NCBI RefSeq assembly: GCF_963583255.1
Contig: NC_084817.1
Span: 5,681,043 to 5,745,042 of the forward strand
Direction: 5' to 3'
DNA length: 64,000 nucleotides
Origin: Pyrus communis
Taxonomy: Eukaryota; Streptophyta; Magnoliopsida; Rosales; Rosaceae
In this document: one piece after another, positions 1 to 11,226 of the stretch
How the letters are laid out: each line of letters opens with the position of its first letter
Numbering within the stretch: the first letter of the stretch is position 1
Notes under the pieces: model-generated
Databases searched by the model: none
What the model saw: the letters and a program-made list of their open reading frames with translations, nothing else
What the model was told of the DNA's origin: nothing
Position numbers and translations under genes: made by a program

Positions 1-411
1 TTTAATAATGCTTAATACGTTCCTAATTGCATGGTGTAGAAAGACCCAACGATGTTTCCCAGTCCTTCAGTATGAATTTTTTATTGTCTAATTTGCATAT
101 GTATGTATAGAGATTTCTTAGACTAAAAATGTACGATAATTAATCATTGACTTATTATATTGACACTTCGTATATTGTGAATAAACATTACATTTACTTT
201 TTTAATTAAAAACTAGTAGATGCCAACGCACATTGTGTGAACGATTTTGTTTTATTTTGCTTTTTATTATGAAGTGGGATTAGTTTTTAAAATTCTTAAA
301 AAAAAAAAAAATCAGTTATAAAAATTAAAATAATGATGAGCGGTTTTTTCTAACGTGAGAATACTTTTTACTTTTTATTTTATTTTTAATTTTTAAATAG
401 GGCATGTCATA
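1..411. other. AT-rich flank, nothing recognised
   Basis: AT-rich sequence with homopolymer A and T runs. I see no coding potential, RNA gene or repeat boundary before the TSD of the solo LTR. Confidence 0.5.
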
Positions 412-416
412 CTAAC

Positions 417-3400
417 TGACACACCCCGACCGAAATCAAGGTGTGCTGGCCGTCACGTGAGGGTGACGTAGCCATGTGCACAGTGCGGAATCAATAATAA
501 TATAAGAAATGCGAATAAATAAAAACCAAACTAACTAGAGCACTAAATGAGAACAAGTGCAAGATGAAATAAGTGTAAATTCACAACCAAAGCATAAGTA
601 GCTTAAGTGCAGTCCAGCAGGACAAATACTAATTACACAACACCAAAGGTAACCTACAATGGTGATAATCTGTCAGAACTGCCGTGGATTCCTCGTAAGC
701 CACCAAAAAGCACTCCTAACTAGAACCTGGAGGAGCGCAAAATAGGAAGTGTGAGTAGGCAAAAACAAAGCTTTTCAAAATCATTTCATTTTTTTCTCAA
801 AAGTTCTAACCCTCGTCGTAAAACCTGTATAATTTCCCAGAAAATAGAATATATGCTATATCAGAAATCATGCTTAGGATGAAAATCCATAGAAATATAA
901 CATGCCAAAGTATCACAATGAAATGCTATAAGTAATCCAGTTAAAATATATCAATGCCAGATCTGATATCAGCCGGAACCACCTAACGTGACTTGCACGG
1001 CTAAGTTTATAGCAAATAACCAATCTCAATCATATCAAATCCTGCACACGAGTCGAAACCACTTAAAGTGGTCTGTACGACAGGACTAGGTGTAAAATAA
1101 TTATGCTCTAGTGCTACGATCACGTGAAGACTGTGCGAATAATCGCGGGTCACCTACGAGTCGGAACCACCTAAAGTGGTTTGTACAACAGGACTATGCA
1201 CCTAACTTGGATCCAAGGTGAGCATATGGTACGGGAGGTGAACATCATGTGAAGGACTGTGCCATAACTTTGGGCGGGAGCACTAACACAGGGGTGCATG
1301 TTTATAAGCTCTCAATGCATCACATCATATCTCGCATAACTAAAGCAATCTCCTATATTTAATTTATGAACTTACTTGGCACTTACCTGTGCGTCCGCAT
1401 CACCAATCATAAATATATGCAACTACTAATGCATAAATAAAATAGGCAGATACTATGCATGGCATTTTAAAACGTATAATCATTCAATTTCATTTTTTAG
1501 GAAAAATCTCAAGTATATAGGTATATACGGAAACCAAAAGCCCACTCACTGGTATGTGGAAGGGTCGTAGCCTCGAGCCTCGATTGACTGCGCTCGTCTT
1601 GAGGATAGGTCTCACCTATATGCGAAACAACTATAAAAACGTTAATCTAAAGCACATAACCAAAACTAGGTAATAACTTCTCATACAATGCTTAAATGAG
1701 GTGTTTGAATATACAAACGTGACCTATTCAACCTCAGGAACATCCCCATATTTTTAGAAAAATTTTCCAAGCACCCACGCGCCGCCACATGCCGGCCAAG
1801 GCACAGCCAGACGCGCGGCTCACGCGCAGGCATGTGCCTGACACACCAAACGAATTCCCTAACGGCGTTAGGGAATATTCTGTTAAAATTTAGAATATGC
1901 CGTTAAAGTTACCTGGCGACGTCTGAATATTCTGTCAACTTTGATGGAATATTCTCCTCCTTCTTCCTTGGCTCGCCAGAGTCCGGCGGCGGTCACCGCT
2001 GCGATCGCCAGAAACTGGGAAATTTTAAAACTTCAATATCTTCTTCATTTCTCAACCAAAATCCATGAAATTTGTACCAAAATGAAGCTTAAGATGAGAA
2101 GAACATAATCATACCACTTTGGGGACCTAAAACCAATGAAAAGTCGCTTGAAAAACCTTCGATATTCCGGCTAAACCTGCAACTCACTAAACTTGGGCTT
2201 CCCGACATCCAAATCACTTCAAAATTACTCCCCGAGCTTCGTGAAGATGTTTTAAGGCTCCCTATAACCTTAAAATTCCTTGAAAACTTCACGATGACGA
2301 GTGTATGAACAGTACTCCAAATCGGGGTTCGCGAGAAACTAGGGTTTTCGAAGGTTTCACGTCTAACCAAAGGTATGGATGAGTTCCTGGGCTTGCTAGG
2401 AGTCCAAAACCAGCCTTCAATCTTCGATTTGTGCATGAAATGATTGGTCCAAGGTTTGTCCGTACAACTGTACGGAATTGGAAGAAAATCCGCATCACCA
2501 ATCATAAATATATGCAACTACTAATGCATAAATAAAATAGGCAGATACTATGCATGGCATTTTAAAACGTATAATCATTCAATTTCATTTTTTAGGAAAA
2601 ATCTCAAGTATATAGGTATATACGGAAACCAAAAGCCCACTCACTGGTATGTGGAAGGGTCGTAGCCTCGAGCCTCGATTGACTGCGCTCGTCTTGAGGA
2701 TAGGTCTCACCTATATGCGAAACAACTATAAAAACGTTAATCTAAAGCACATAACCAAAACTAGGTAATAACTTCTCATACAATGCTTAAATGAGGTGTT
2801 TGAATATACAAACGTGACCTATTCAACCTCAGGAACATCCCCATATTTTTAGAAAAATTTTCCAAGCACCCACGCGCCGCCACATGCCGGCCAAGGCACA
2901 GCCAGACGCGCGGCTCACGCGCAGGCATGTGCCTGGCACACCAAACGAATTCCCTAACGGCGTTAGGGAATATTCTGTTAAAATTTAGAATATGCCGTTA
3001 AAGTTACCTGGCGACGTCTGAATATTCTGTCAACTTTGATGGAATATTCTCCTCCTTCTTCCTTGGCTAGCCAGAGTCCGGCGCCGGTCACCGCTGCGAT
3101 CGCCAGAAACTGGGAAATTTTAAAACTTCAATATCTTCTTCATTTCTCAACCAAAATCCATGAAATTTGTACCAAAATGAAGCTTAAGATGAGAAGAACA
3201 TAATCATACCACTTTGGGGACCTAAAACCAATGAAAAGTCGCTTGAAAAACCTTCGATATTCCGGCTAAACCTGCAACTCACTAAACTTGGGCTTCCCGA
3301 CATCCAAATCACTTCAAAATTACTCCCCGAGCTTCGTGAAGATGTTTTAAGGCTCCCTATAACCTTAAAATTCCTTGAAAACTTCACGATGACGAGTGTA

Positions 3401-4860
3401 TGAACAGTACTCCAAATCGGGGTTCGCGAGAAACTAGGGTTTTCGAAGGTTTCACATCTAACCAAAGGTATGGATGAGTTCTTGGGCTTGCTAGGAGTCC
3501 AAAACCAGCCTTCAATCTTCGATTTGTGCATGAAATGATTGGTCCAAGGTTTGTCCGTACAACTGTACGGAATTGGAAGAAAATCCGCATCACCAATCAT
3601 AAATATATGCAACTACTAATGCATAAATAAAATAGGCAGATACTATGCATGGCATTTTAAAACGTATAATCATTCAATTTCATTTTTTAGGAAAAATCTC
3701 AAGTATATAGGTATATACGGAAACCAAAAGCCCACTCACTGGTATGTGGAAGGGTCGTAGCCTCGAGCCTCGATTGACTGCGCTCGTCTTGAGGATAGGT
3801 CTCACCTATATGCGAAACAACTATAAAAACGTTAATCTAAAGCACATAACCAAAACTAGGTAATAACTTCTCATACAATGCTTAAATGAGGTGTTTGAAT
3901 ATACAAACGTGACCTATTCAACCTCAGGAACATCCCCATATTTTTAGAAAAATTTTCCAAGCACCCACGCGCCGCCACATGCCGGCCAAGGCACAGCCAG
4001 ACGCGCGGCTCACGCGCAGGCATGTGCCTGGCACACCAAACGAATTCCCTAACGGCGTTAGGGAATATTCTGTTAAAATTTAGAATATGCCGTTAAAGTT
4101 ACCTGGCGACGTCTGAATATTCTGTCAACTTTGATGGAATATTCTCCTCCTTCTTCCTTGGCTCGCCAGAGTCCGGCGGCGGTCACCGCTGCGATCGCCA
4201 GAAACTGGGAAATTTTAAAACTTCAATATCTTCTTCATTTCTCAACCAAAATCCATGAAATTTGTACCAAAATGAAGCTTAAGATGAAAAGAACATAATC
4301 ATACCACTTTGGGGACCTAAAACCAATGAAAAGTCGCTTGAAAAACCTTCGATATTCCGGCTAAACCTGCAACTCACTAAACCTGGGCTTCCCGACATCC
4401 AAATCACTTCAAAATTACTCCCCGAGCTTCGTGAAGATGTTTTAAGGCTCCCTATAACCTTAAAATTCCTTGAAAACTTCACGATGACGAGTGTATGAAA
4501 AGTACTCCAAATCAGGGTTCGCGAGAAACTAGGGTTTTCGAAGGTTTCACGTCTAACCAAAGGTATGGATGAGTTCCTGGGCTTGCTAGGAGTCCAAAAC
4601 CAGCCTTCAAATCTTCGATTTGTGCATGAAATGATTGGTCCAAGGTTTGTCCATACAACTGTACGGAATTGGAAGAAAATCCGAGAGAGAGGAGAGCGAA
4701 AGAGGGTCAACGGGATACTTGGGTGTGTGAGTGTGTGTGTGGTCTAGTTTGCAGCCATCAACCAAAAAAAAAACAAATCACCCATGACTCCAACTAAGGT
4801 CCAAGGGCAAAATCGTCATTCCACGCCATCGATACAAATATTTTGGGACGGGCTATCACA
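417..4860. mobile_element. Giant solo LTR with internal triplication
   Basis: The segment begins TGACACACCCCGACC and ends GGGACGGGCTATCACA, the TG...CA ends of an LTR with weakly inverted termini. It is flanked by an exact 5-bp duplication, CTAAC, at 412-416 and 4861-4865. No primer-binding site, polypurine tract or gag-pol sequence is present, so it looks like a solo LTR left by LTR-LTR recombination. Without the two extra internal units it would be about 2.25 kb, a length more usual for large Ty3/gypsy or LARD-type LTRs, but the superfamily is not proven. The 60-143 codon open frames inside it recur once per unit and match no protein I know, so I do not call genes here. A GA/GT-rich stretch at 4681-4744 lies just before the 3' part. 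Confidence 0.8.
1395..4680. repeat. Three tandem copies of a 1,095-bp unit
   Basis: The string beginning CCGCATCACC occurs at 1395, 2490 and 3585, exactly 1,095 bp apart. The third unit ends at 4680 and carries one extra A. The units are almost identical; differences seen by eye include GACACACC against GGCACACC and CTCGCC against CTAGCC. Both internal junctions join ...GAAAATCCG to CATCACC. The outer left edge reads GCGTCCGCATC and the outer right edge AAATCCGAGAG, so all edges share TCCG, as expected for microhomology-mediated or slippage duplication. Unequal exchange could then have made the third copy. Confidence 0.95.
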
Positions 4861-5012
4861 CTAACCTAGCTGTGAGATTGCTATAAAAAACAACAAAATT
4901 TCTGTTCATGTAATTACTAAATTGCCCATATTTTTTACTTGAGTTCAATTTTGGGGAGGGGGTTAAAATGGTAATTTCATGGAGTTTTGGTTGACAACTA
5001 GGGTTTTATTGA

Positions 5013-5170
5013 GGGAACATTAACGAAAACCTCCCTGTACTGTTTAATTTAATGAAAAATCACATTTTTACATTAAAAAGTCAATTCTGGTAGTATTCAC
5101 TTTACCCTTTATTTTATCCTTATCGTTAAAACTTAAAGTTTTCAAGTCATTTTTATTAGTTTTCCTTTTT
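5013..5170 (+). mobile_element. MITE-like short dispersed repeat, copy 1
   Basis: This is one of four copies in the window of a ~150-bp AT-rich repeat. Its features are a TTAACGAAAA start, a CACATTTTTACA block, AAAAAGTCAAT, and a TTAGTTTTCC end. The ends are imperfect inverted repeats (GGAAACTTTAACGAAAA-like against the complement of TTTTCATTAGTTTTCC). Other copies are at 40979-41130, 42086-42956 (split) and 44334-44487. The family name is not known to me. Confidence 0.7.
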
Positions 5171-6993
5171 ATTAATTGGTAGTGTAGATTATCTTAATAC
5201 ACTCCACATACTCCCCATGATACCCTTACATCCCACATTATCAACATACACCTAATTTCTTTGCAACGGACACCAACTGCGGCAACAGTTGTGGTCTATA
5301 TCTTCCATAACCTAGTCTTGATCTTGATGCTTCCGTTGTGCATTTCCAAATGTGTCGAAATGGCTTAAGTACGCGTAGGGCTTGGCACTGTGGCATTGGC
5401 AGCTTCGGATTGGAAAGCAGCAATCTTTGAGGCATCAAACACAAACCTCCTTGTTACACAATTTTCTTTAGCATTTTTCACAACGTGTTGGGGTATATTT
5501 AGGAAATCTCGTGTTGCGGTATATTTAGGAAATTTAGTGGCGGGAAGAGAGAGGTTGTATCACCAAATTATACTGGAATGAGCCAAACAGAGAAAAAGTA
5601 ATTCCAAAAAGATGTGAAATCTTACTTCATGTGAAGTTTCCAAAACATTAATTTCGTGTTCCATTCGTCAAAAATAATTTTTCTCAATCATTGTGTTTGT
5701 AGCTTCACTGGTTAGAGTTTTGCTCAACAATAGAGGGGTATGAGAGGTATTGATAGTTGAAAATGATAAACAATACGTTAAAAGTGATGTGGGGTGTATT
5801 TATAAATTTCTTATATTTTTTAAACTTAATAAGGTTGAAATTATATTGCATAGTAGGGTACATAAGTCATTTAATATTGAATTTTAATGTGAGGTGCATT
5901 CAACATTATGTGGGGTTCTAAAATAAAAAGCCTTAACCATTTATATTTTAGTTTCTCGTGTAATTGTTATCTAAAAAAAATTAGGATATATAAAGATGAA
6001 ATAAGAGTGTAAATGATTAAATAGATAAACAATTATAATGAGTCGATTGATTGCATCCTTGAAATAAGATGTTCTTATATTAGAAAATAAAACCTCTTTA
6101 CTATATATTGAAAGTACTTATATATAGTTACCCCACCCATCTGCAAAATCTTTACCATACAAATTTCATAATCAAAGTCACTTAATTTCTTAATATTCAT
6201 TTGAAGATCATTCTTACAAAAATAAAAAATAAAAATTAAAAAAATTAAAAAATTCTAAATTGAAGATTGTTATCCACCGTGGGACGCCTAGTAACATATT
6301 TTCAATGAATTGTCTATTTATTTGATACATCTGAATGAATAAACCATCTCTAATTCTAATGCTTTTATGTAGAGATGATCTTCAAATACAACTTAAGAAA
6401 TTGAACGATTTCGAGTATAAAATTTATATGGTGAAGATACATTATTTATAAAGGACATGTTATGTGCATTTCTCTTTATTATAGATAATGGATAGAGCAA
6501 TAGCTCAAAATTATTTTGACAATAAAAATGACAGCGGCGGGTGGGTATTTTACAGAGAGAAGCCAGAGAGCATCGAGGGAGAGGGAAGAAAAAGAAAACC
6601 AATTGTCGTTGGAGATTGGAAATGATCTGGATGGATTTTGATTTTGGGATTCTTTAGATGAACTCAGTTTTTTTTTTTTTTTTTTCATTTCAGGAGAGAT
6701 GAAGAAGATGAAAGCAAATGGAAATTCTGATAAACACTTATGTAGGAGGGCAAAATCGAGATTATGTAAAAATGTGAGGGCAAATGTGGTAGGAGACTGT
6801 TCTTTGAACACTGTTTTAGACTTTTACTTAGAGGTTTTAGTATGGGCCAAGACTTTGTTAAAATTTAGTGTGGCCCAAACCAGTACATTGATGAAACAAG
6901 ATACAGGAATTTGCTGAACAGGTCCAACTTAAAATTAAGTTGATATATAAGGGGCTCAGACCATAGTAGCATGAGATGATGGATAAAGCATAG
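5171..6993. other. Intergenic, nothing recognised
   Basis: AT-rich sequence with short open frames but no codon pattern, domain or repeat boundary I can support. A T20-type homopolymer run lies near 6668-6685. Confidence 0.4.
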
Positions 6994-7002
6994 TTTGGAA
7001 AT

Positions 7003-7339
7003 GGCATATTTGTCGGTTTACTTTCTTCCCCAGAACTTGTATTGAGATATCAATTTCTCCTTAAATTTTAATTTTAGACGATTATCCTCTGAATTTTTTT
7101 AATTAGTCAAATTTCCCCTTGAACCTTAATTTTAGCCGATTACCCTTGTGAACTTTTATAAATAGTCAATTTCCCCCATGACGCTAGATTTTTAAAAATT
7201 TTCATCCAATTTTTTTATATATTTAGCAGACAACACATGACAACTGCATGGTCGCAAAGAAAAAAAAAAGAAATTTGGATGAAATTTGGAGAAATTGGCA
7301 ACTCTATACAAGTTTAGGAGGCAAACCGACAAATATCTC
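7003..7339. mobile_element. Mutator-like MITE, 9-bp TSD
   Basis: The termini are inverted: the left end reads GGCATATTTGTCGGTTT and the right end, reverse-complemented, reads GAGATATTTGTCGGTTT. Homology continues inward for ~50 bp (ACTTGTAT..., CAATTTCTCC). The exact 9-bp duplication TTTGGAAAT flanks it at 6994-7002 and 7340-7348. A 9-bp TSD with G-starting inverted ends is typical of non-autonomous Mutator-like elements. The interior repeats short blocks of the type TTAATTTTAG(C)CGATTA. A longer relative lies at 60207-60822. Confidence 0.85.
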
Positions 7340-7348
7340 TTTGGAAAT

Positions 7349-7781
7349 ATATGAACTTAAAAAAAGCATCTCTAATAGACTAGCTGAAGGTTGTTTACGA
7401 GAAATTTGACTCATCAAACACACATCATAAACCTTTTCAACAGACCATTTGGATCTCACTTTGTGAACAGTTATCCAAATGATTCAATCTCATTACAAAA
7501 TAATTAAAATTTTGAAGTAATAGAATTAGAGAGTACTGTTGGAGCGATATTGTTAAACTCGAAAACTACGAGTCTATGAATAATTTTTGTGCAATTCAAA
7601 GGTCAAATTTAGCTACCCTTGGTGGATATGCTCCAAACTGAGGAGTTATTTTATAGACTCGTAGTTTCACTTGAGCGAGTAAATATTTATTTTATAGTTA
7701 AGGAGCCAAGTAGTGTTATCTCCAAGTACGTAATATTTATTTGAATTTGACAAAAAAAATGTGATAAAAAAATGAATACTA
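7349..7781. other. Intergenic AT-rich stretch
   Basis: No gene is seen. A block near 7364 (GCATCTCTAATAG) resembles the end of a Tourist-like MITE, and a weak partner lies near 7535, but no clear TSD was found. Confidence 0.3.
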
Positions 7782-8360
7782 TTATTTGTAGGGAAAAGGA
7801 AACAAGGAACAAGCATTCCATTGATAATAGAAAGCTTTATTGTAAAGGGCAGGGGCCAAAACATGACATGGAAGGTGGATTTCTGAATCAACTTGATCAT
7901 TTTTCTTCAAGAAGTTGCCCACGATGGTCAAACTTGGTTTCAGAACCAAGTTTTCCCATGCGGCCTCCATTCTTTTCATGCAACGATGTCATGTTACGTC
8001 CAGTTGGTGGACATCTCATTTTCTTTTGAACTGTTGGATTTTGTGGGTTTGGCGCTGTGTGAGCTTACATGTATCATCCTTAGTCTTTTGGATACCAGAT
8101 CTAAGCAGTGACTCTAAGGCAAACTCGTCGTCCAAATTATTCATTTTTGCCCTACAATACGAATCCAGGTCCGGAGCTCCAATCGGTCAGCGAATGCTTC
8201 GATTTGGTCAACTCGTTTTGACAAGTGGTGAAATAGAACAGGAAAGGAAACATCCAGCCATAGGAGGCAACACTCGTATTGATCACGAAACCCTACCGTT
8301 GGATCTTCTACAAGTGCTTCAATGTAGGAGTTGGATCCCCCCGCGATGATTGGAATGCAT
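7782..8360 (-). pseudogene. Adenylate isopentenyltransferase (IPT) fragment
   Basis: Read on the minus strand from 8358, the frame gives IPIIAGGSNSYIEALVEDP, then a YECCLLWLDVSFPVL block, then RVDQIEAF. This is the conserved central part of plant adenylate isopentenyltransferases, which catalyse the first step of cytokinin synthesis by joining dimethylallyl diphosphate to ATP/ADP. After a stop near 8155, the family's C-terminal pattern continues with further stops: DDTCKLTQRQ..KIQQ, DVHQLDVT and AAWENLVLKPS. The N-terminal half with the P-loop is absent; a decayed copia gag begins about 100 bp upstream (8465). It is therefore a truncated relic, not a working gene. The family assignment rests on remembered consensus motifs and is fairly secure; the IPT subtype is not resolved. 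Confidence 0.8.
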
Positions 8361-8464
8361 TTTCAGTTGAACTAAACATGGAAAATTTATAAATATCACA
8401 TAATATTTGAGGATTTTTATATATTTGAAAACTTGTAATATATAAAACAAATACAAAACAATAT

Positions 8465-9300
8465 TTGGTTCATCCCAACGCAGCACGTTGTTTGTTACGG
8501 CACGGATCACTCTGTTATCCCACTCTCCAAGATTACCAATTAGCACGTAGCATTTGGCTTTTTAGTGATCAAGAAGATTGCAATAGGCACACTTGCTACG
8601 CTCAGTGCATTTGGATGAATCAGTATAAGGCCGGCCTCCTAAACCAAATGAATTGGACCGATTCTGAGGAGGGATGGTTACAAACAACCAACGCTTCCAT
8701 CTTTTCCCCCTCGCCATTTATAGCATCCGTCTGACTCGCGACGTACATAGGCATAGGATGCTTGAAGGCTCATGGTTGGTTATTTGCGCAGAACCTCACC
8801 ACGAACTTGTTCAAACTTATCATCACGGCCTCCCAGGATAGGATGAACTCGTTGATGCTCCTATGATTCTTGATAAATCTTAGTATCATTTTCACAACTC
8901 ATGGATACCTTAGTGTAGTGATCTAACTCCTGAAAATTTTCAGTGAGTTCACCAAAGTAAGTAGACACAGGCTTCCCATTTGGTTGGAGGTGAGATGCTC
9001 AAGGTATAAACTCGCATTTTATTCTTCTCATCAAATAAAGCAGCCTTCAAGGCTTTCCAAATGTCAGTTGCAGTCGGTAACCGAGTATATTGCTTCATCA
9101 GTTTTGGCTTCATGGAGGATAGAAGCCAGTTCTTGACTTTCTGGTCCTCAGAGTACCAATCATCGTACATATGATTGTCTTCAGCTGAAGCCTTACTCGA
9201 GCCACAAAAATATACCAACTTCTTTCTTCCGACTATGTGCATCTCAATGAGAGGTGCCCATAGGTCATAGTTGTGTTCATCTTGCAACACTCTAATATTA
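8465..9300 (-). pseudogene. Decayed Ty1/copia gag fragment
   Basis: The minus-strand frame 9290-8949 (113 codons) carries the copia gag pattern NYDLWAPLIEMH..., SEDQKVKNWLLSSMKP and TATDIWKALKAALFDEKNK. After frameshifts and stops, gag-like sequence continues downstream to a CCHC-type zinc knuckle around 8580-8610 (CAYCN..DH...C), followed by a G.L.EWD stretch near 8530. No protease, integrase, reverse transcriptase or LTR is recognised nearby, so this is an isolated gag remnant. It lies upstream of the IPT relic in the same orientation and may have displaced or replaced its 5' half. Positions 9300-9548 probably include the leader or start of the same gag, but I cannot assign them. Confidence 0.8.
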
Positions 9301-9548
9301 AAATTGAGTTGTTTGACTGAACAACAATCGAAGCAACGAAAGACTGGATTTCGGTGGTATCGGTGATGGACTTAAACAATCGATTCCTGGAGATCGAATC
9401 GAGTAGACCTGCTCGTCAAAGCAGAGGATCGAAGATAATAGGAATCAAGCAACGGTTGTTGCGTTTTTTGGGCTGGTCGCTCAAGAGCAACACGGCATAG
9501 GATTAGGGTTTTGATTTTTTTTTTTTTTAATTAAACAGGCGTTGGTTT

Positions 9549-10350
9549 TAGGGGTGGGTTAGGTTTCGATCAGTTTGGTTTTTTGCCAAAACCGAAATTT
9601 GGATTTGGTTCAGTTCATTTTTTGGGCTTTTTATTTGGTTAGGTTTTTTTGGGCTTGCTTTCGGTTCGGTTCAGTTTTTTTATAAAACCTTTTTTTTTTT
9701 TTTTAATTTGAAAAGGGGTTTTTTGATATGGGTCCAAAATAACTAAAAATTAGACCTATTTCAAAAGTCAAAAGTCACTAAAAATTGGACCTATTTCAAA
9801 AGGTAGTCTAAAAAATTGGATCTATTTCAAATTTTCCCATTTGAAAATTGGTCTATGCTCTACAACTTTGCTTACAGTTTTTTCATTCTAGGGAAAGAAG
9901 GAAGGAAAAAAAAAGAAAGAGAAAGAAGATGCAGGGAGGGTCGGGTGGGGAAAAAAAAGGAAGAAATTAGACAGTTGGATGGGGAAAAAAAATGGAAGAA
10001 AGAAGAGGGTTAATTGGAGAGAAGAAAAAGGACTTGGATTATGGGTTAATGGTTGGCCTAAAATAAAAGCTTAAAACTTGGGTTTAAACTTAAATTGGCC
10101 TTGGAATATAAACACCCAAATATTAAATTAATAAATAAACTTAATTATATTTAAATCGGTTCAGTTCGATTTGGTTTGATTTTTGAAACACCGAAACCGA
10201 AACCGAACCAATAACTTTTGGTTTGGTTCAGTTTGGTTTTCTTACTTCAGTTTTATGTTTTTTTTTTTTTTCCCGATTTGTGTTTTTCCGGTTTTGATTC
10301 GGTATTTGGTTAGGTTTTTTTCAGTTTTCGATTTTTCCAACCCACCCCTA
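9549..10350. mobile_element. Non-autonomous hAT-like element A
   Basis: It starts TAGGGGTGGGTTAGG and ends CCAACCCACCCCTA, inverted termini shared with the elements at 19313 and 57764. Both subterminal zones are crowded with GGTT/AACC motifs (left 9556-9690, right 10157-10345). The interior has A/G-rich runs and AAATTGGACCTATTTC repeats, with no transposase frame. The flanking 8-mers GTTGGTTT and GTTAGTGC agree at only 5 of 8 positions, so this copy is older or its boundary is slightly off. Confidence 0.65.
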
Positions 10351-10441
10351 GTTAGTGCTAGTCGATTTGGAGAATAATACTTCTATTCTTCTTGTAAGGA
10401 GGTGATATTTATACAATACAAGACACTAAAGTTCTGAAAAT

Positions 10442-10609
10442 GGACAATGCTATGAAGGCCAAATTTTTAAACCAAGTTTGCAAACCAAACGATGTGACAC
10501 TAATGAGAAATAAACAGGTTAACCAATACTTCAGCAATAATCCAATAATCAACCACATCATTTATTTACAAAATTTGGTTTAAAATTTTGGTCTCCCTAA
10601 CATTATTCT
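10442..10609. mobile_element. Small MITE with ~40-bp inverted ends
   Basis: The left end (AATGCTATGAAGGCC, then AAATTTTTAAACCAA) matches the reverse complement of the right end (AATGTTAGGGAGACC, then AAAATTTTAAACCAA). Flanking 9-mers TCTGAAAAT (10433-10441) and TTTGAAATT (10610-10618) match at 7 of 9. This suggests, but does not prove, a Mutator-type 9-bp duplication. Confidence 0.55.
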
Positions 10610-10618
10610 TTTGAAATT

Positions 10619-11060
10619 GCAAATGATTATGTGACTGAAAGTCAAACATGAGTGTAGAGTAAGATTCCTACCTCAACTGAAAGCAAGTCTACTCCTCCTT
10701 TGGAGGTTGACCCAAAGTCTAAAAAAAAGGTCTGGCACTCCAAAAACCCACTCCACCCCATAAAATAGACCAGCCCAAAGTCCACCCCAGTCTTTAGGTT
10801 AGCCTAGAATGAGCTGAGTGAGGAACTGGCCTATTTGACGTCAACCATGGCTGATTCCTTTTTTTTTTTTTTTGTAGCTGGCACGTGGGATACAAGCGTG
10901 TATGAGCCCGCATTCCAGACTGAAAAAAAAATGTCAGAATCTCACTGTGGGCCACGTGTCCACTTTTGGGTTGTTGAATTTCAACTTTTGAAATTCAACG
11001 GCCCAGATTGATTAACTTAATAAAAAATATTTAAAATTATAAAAAAAAGTTAAATGATTT
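10619..11060. other. Upstream intergenic of esterase gene
   Basis: No gene is seen. The stretch holds a T-rich run at 10858-10873, and ACGTG cores near 10882 and 10955 (GGCACGTGGG, GCCACGTGTC) that could be G-box or ABRE sites for the downstream gene. Confidence 0.35.
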
Positions 11061-11066
11061 TTTTAA

Positions 11067-11076
11067 TATATAAATA
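11067..11076 (+). promoter_or_regulatory. TATA box of the esterase gene
   Basis: TATATAAATA lies 151 bp upstream of the ATG at 11227. Transcription would start near 11100. The leader would then hold a 12-codon upstream frame (ATG 11158, stop 11194-11196) and a second, out-of-frame ATG at 11181, which could lower translation of the main frame. Confidence 0.5.
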
Positions 11077-11226
11077 CCTAATCATCTTCTAAACTCATTT
11101 TTTTTTTTTGAGGTGGACTTGGTCCGACTAATCACTGGACATAAAAAAAAATTAAAAATGCAAGATTCTTTGCTTGCAAAATGCCTTCAAGTTTGAGAGA
11201 AAGAAGCCACAGTTTCCTGTCCCACA

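Noticed and set aside
2089..4710. Three related 142-143 codon minus-strand frames plus 70-codon frames
   Set aside because: They recur because the 1,095-bp unit is triplicated. They lie within an LTR, and no domain or splice structure is seen.
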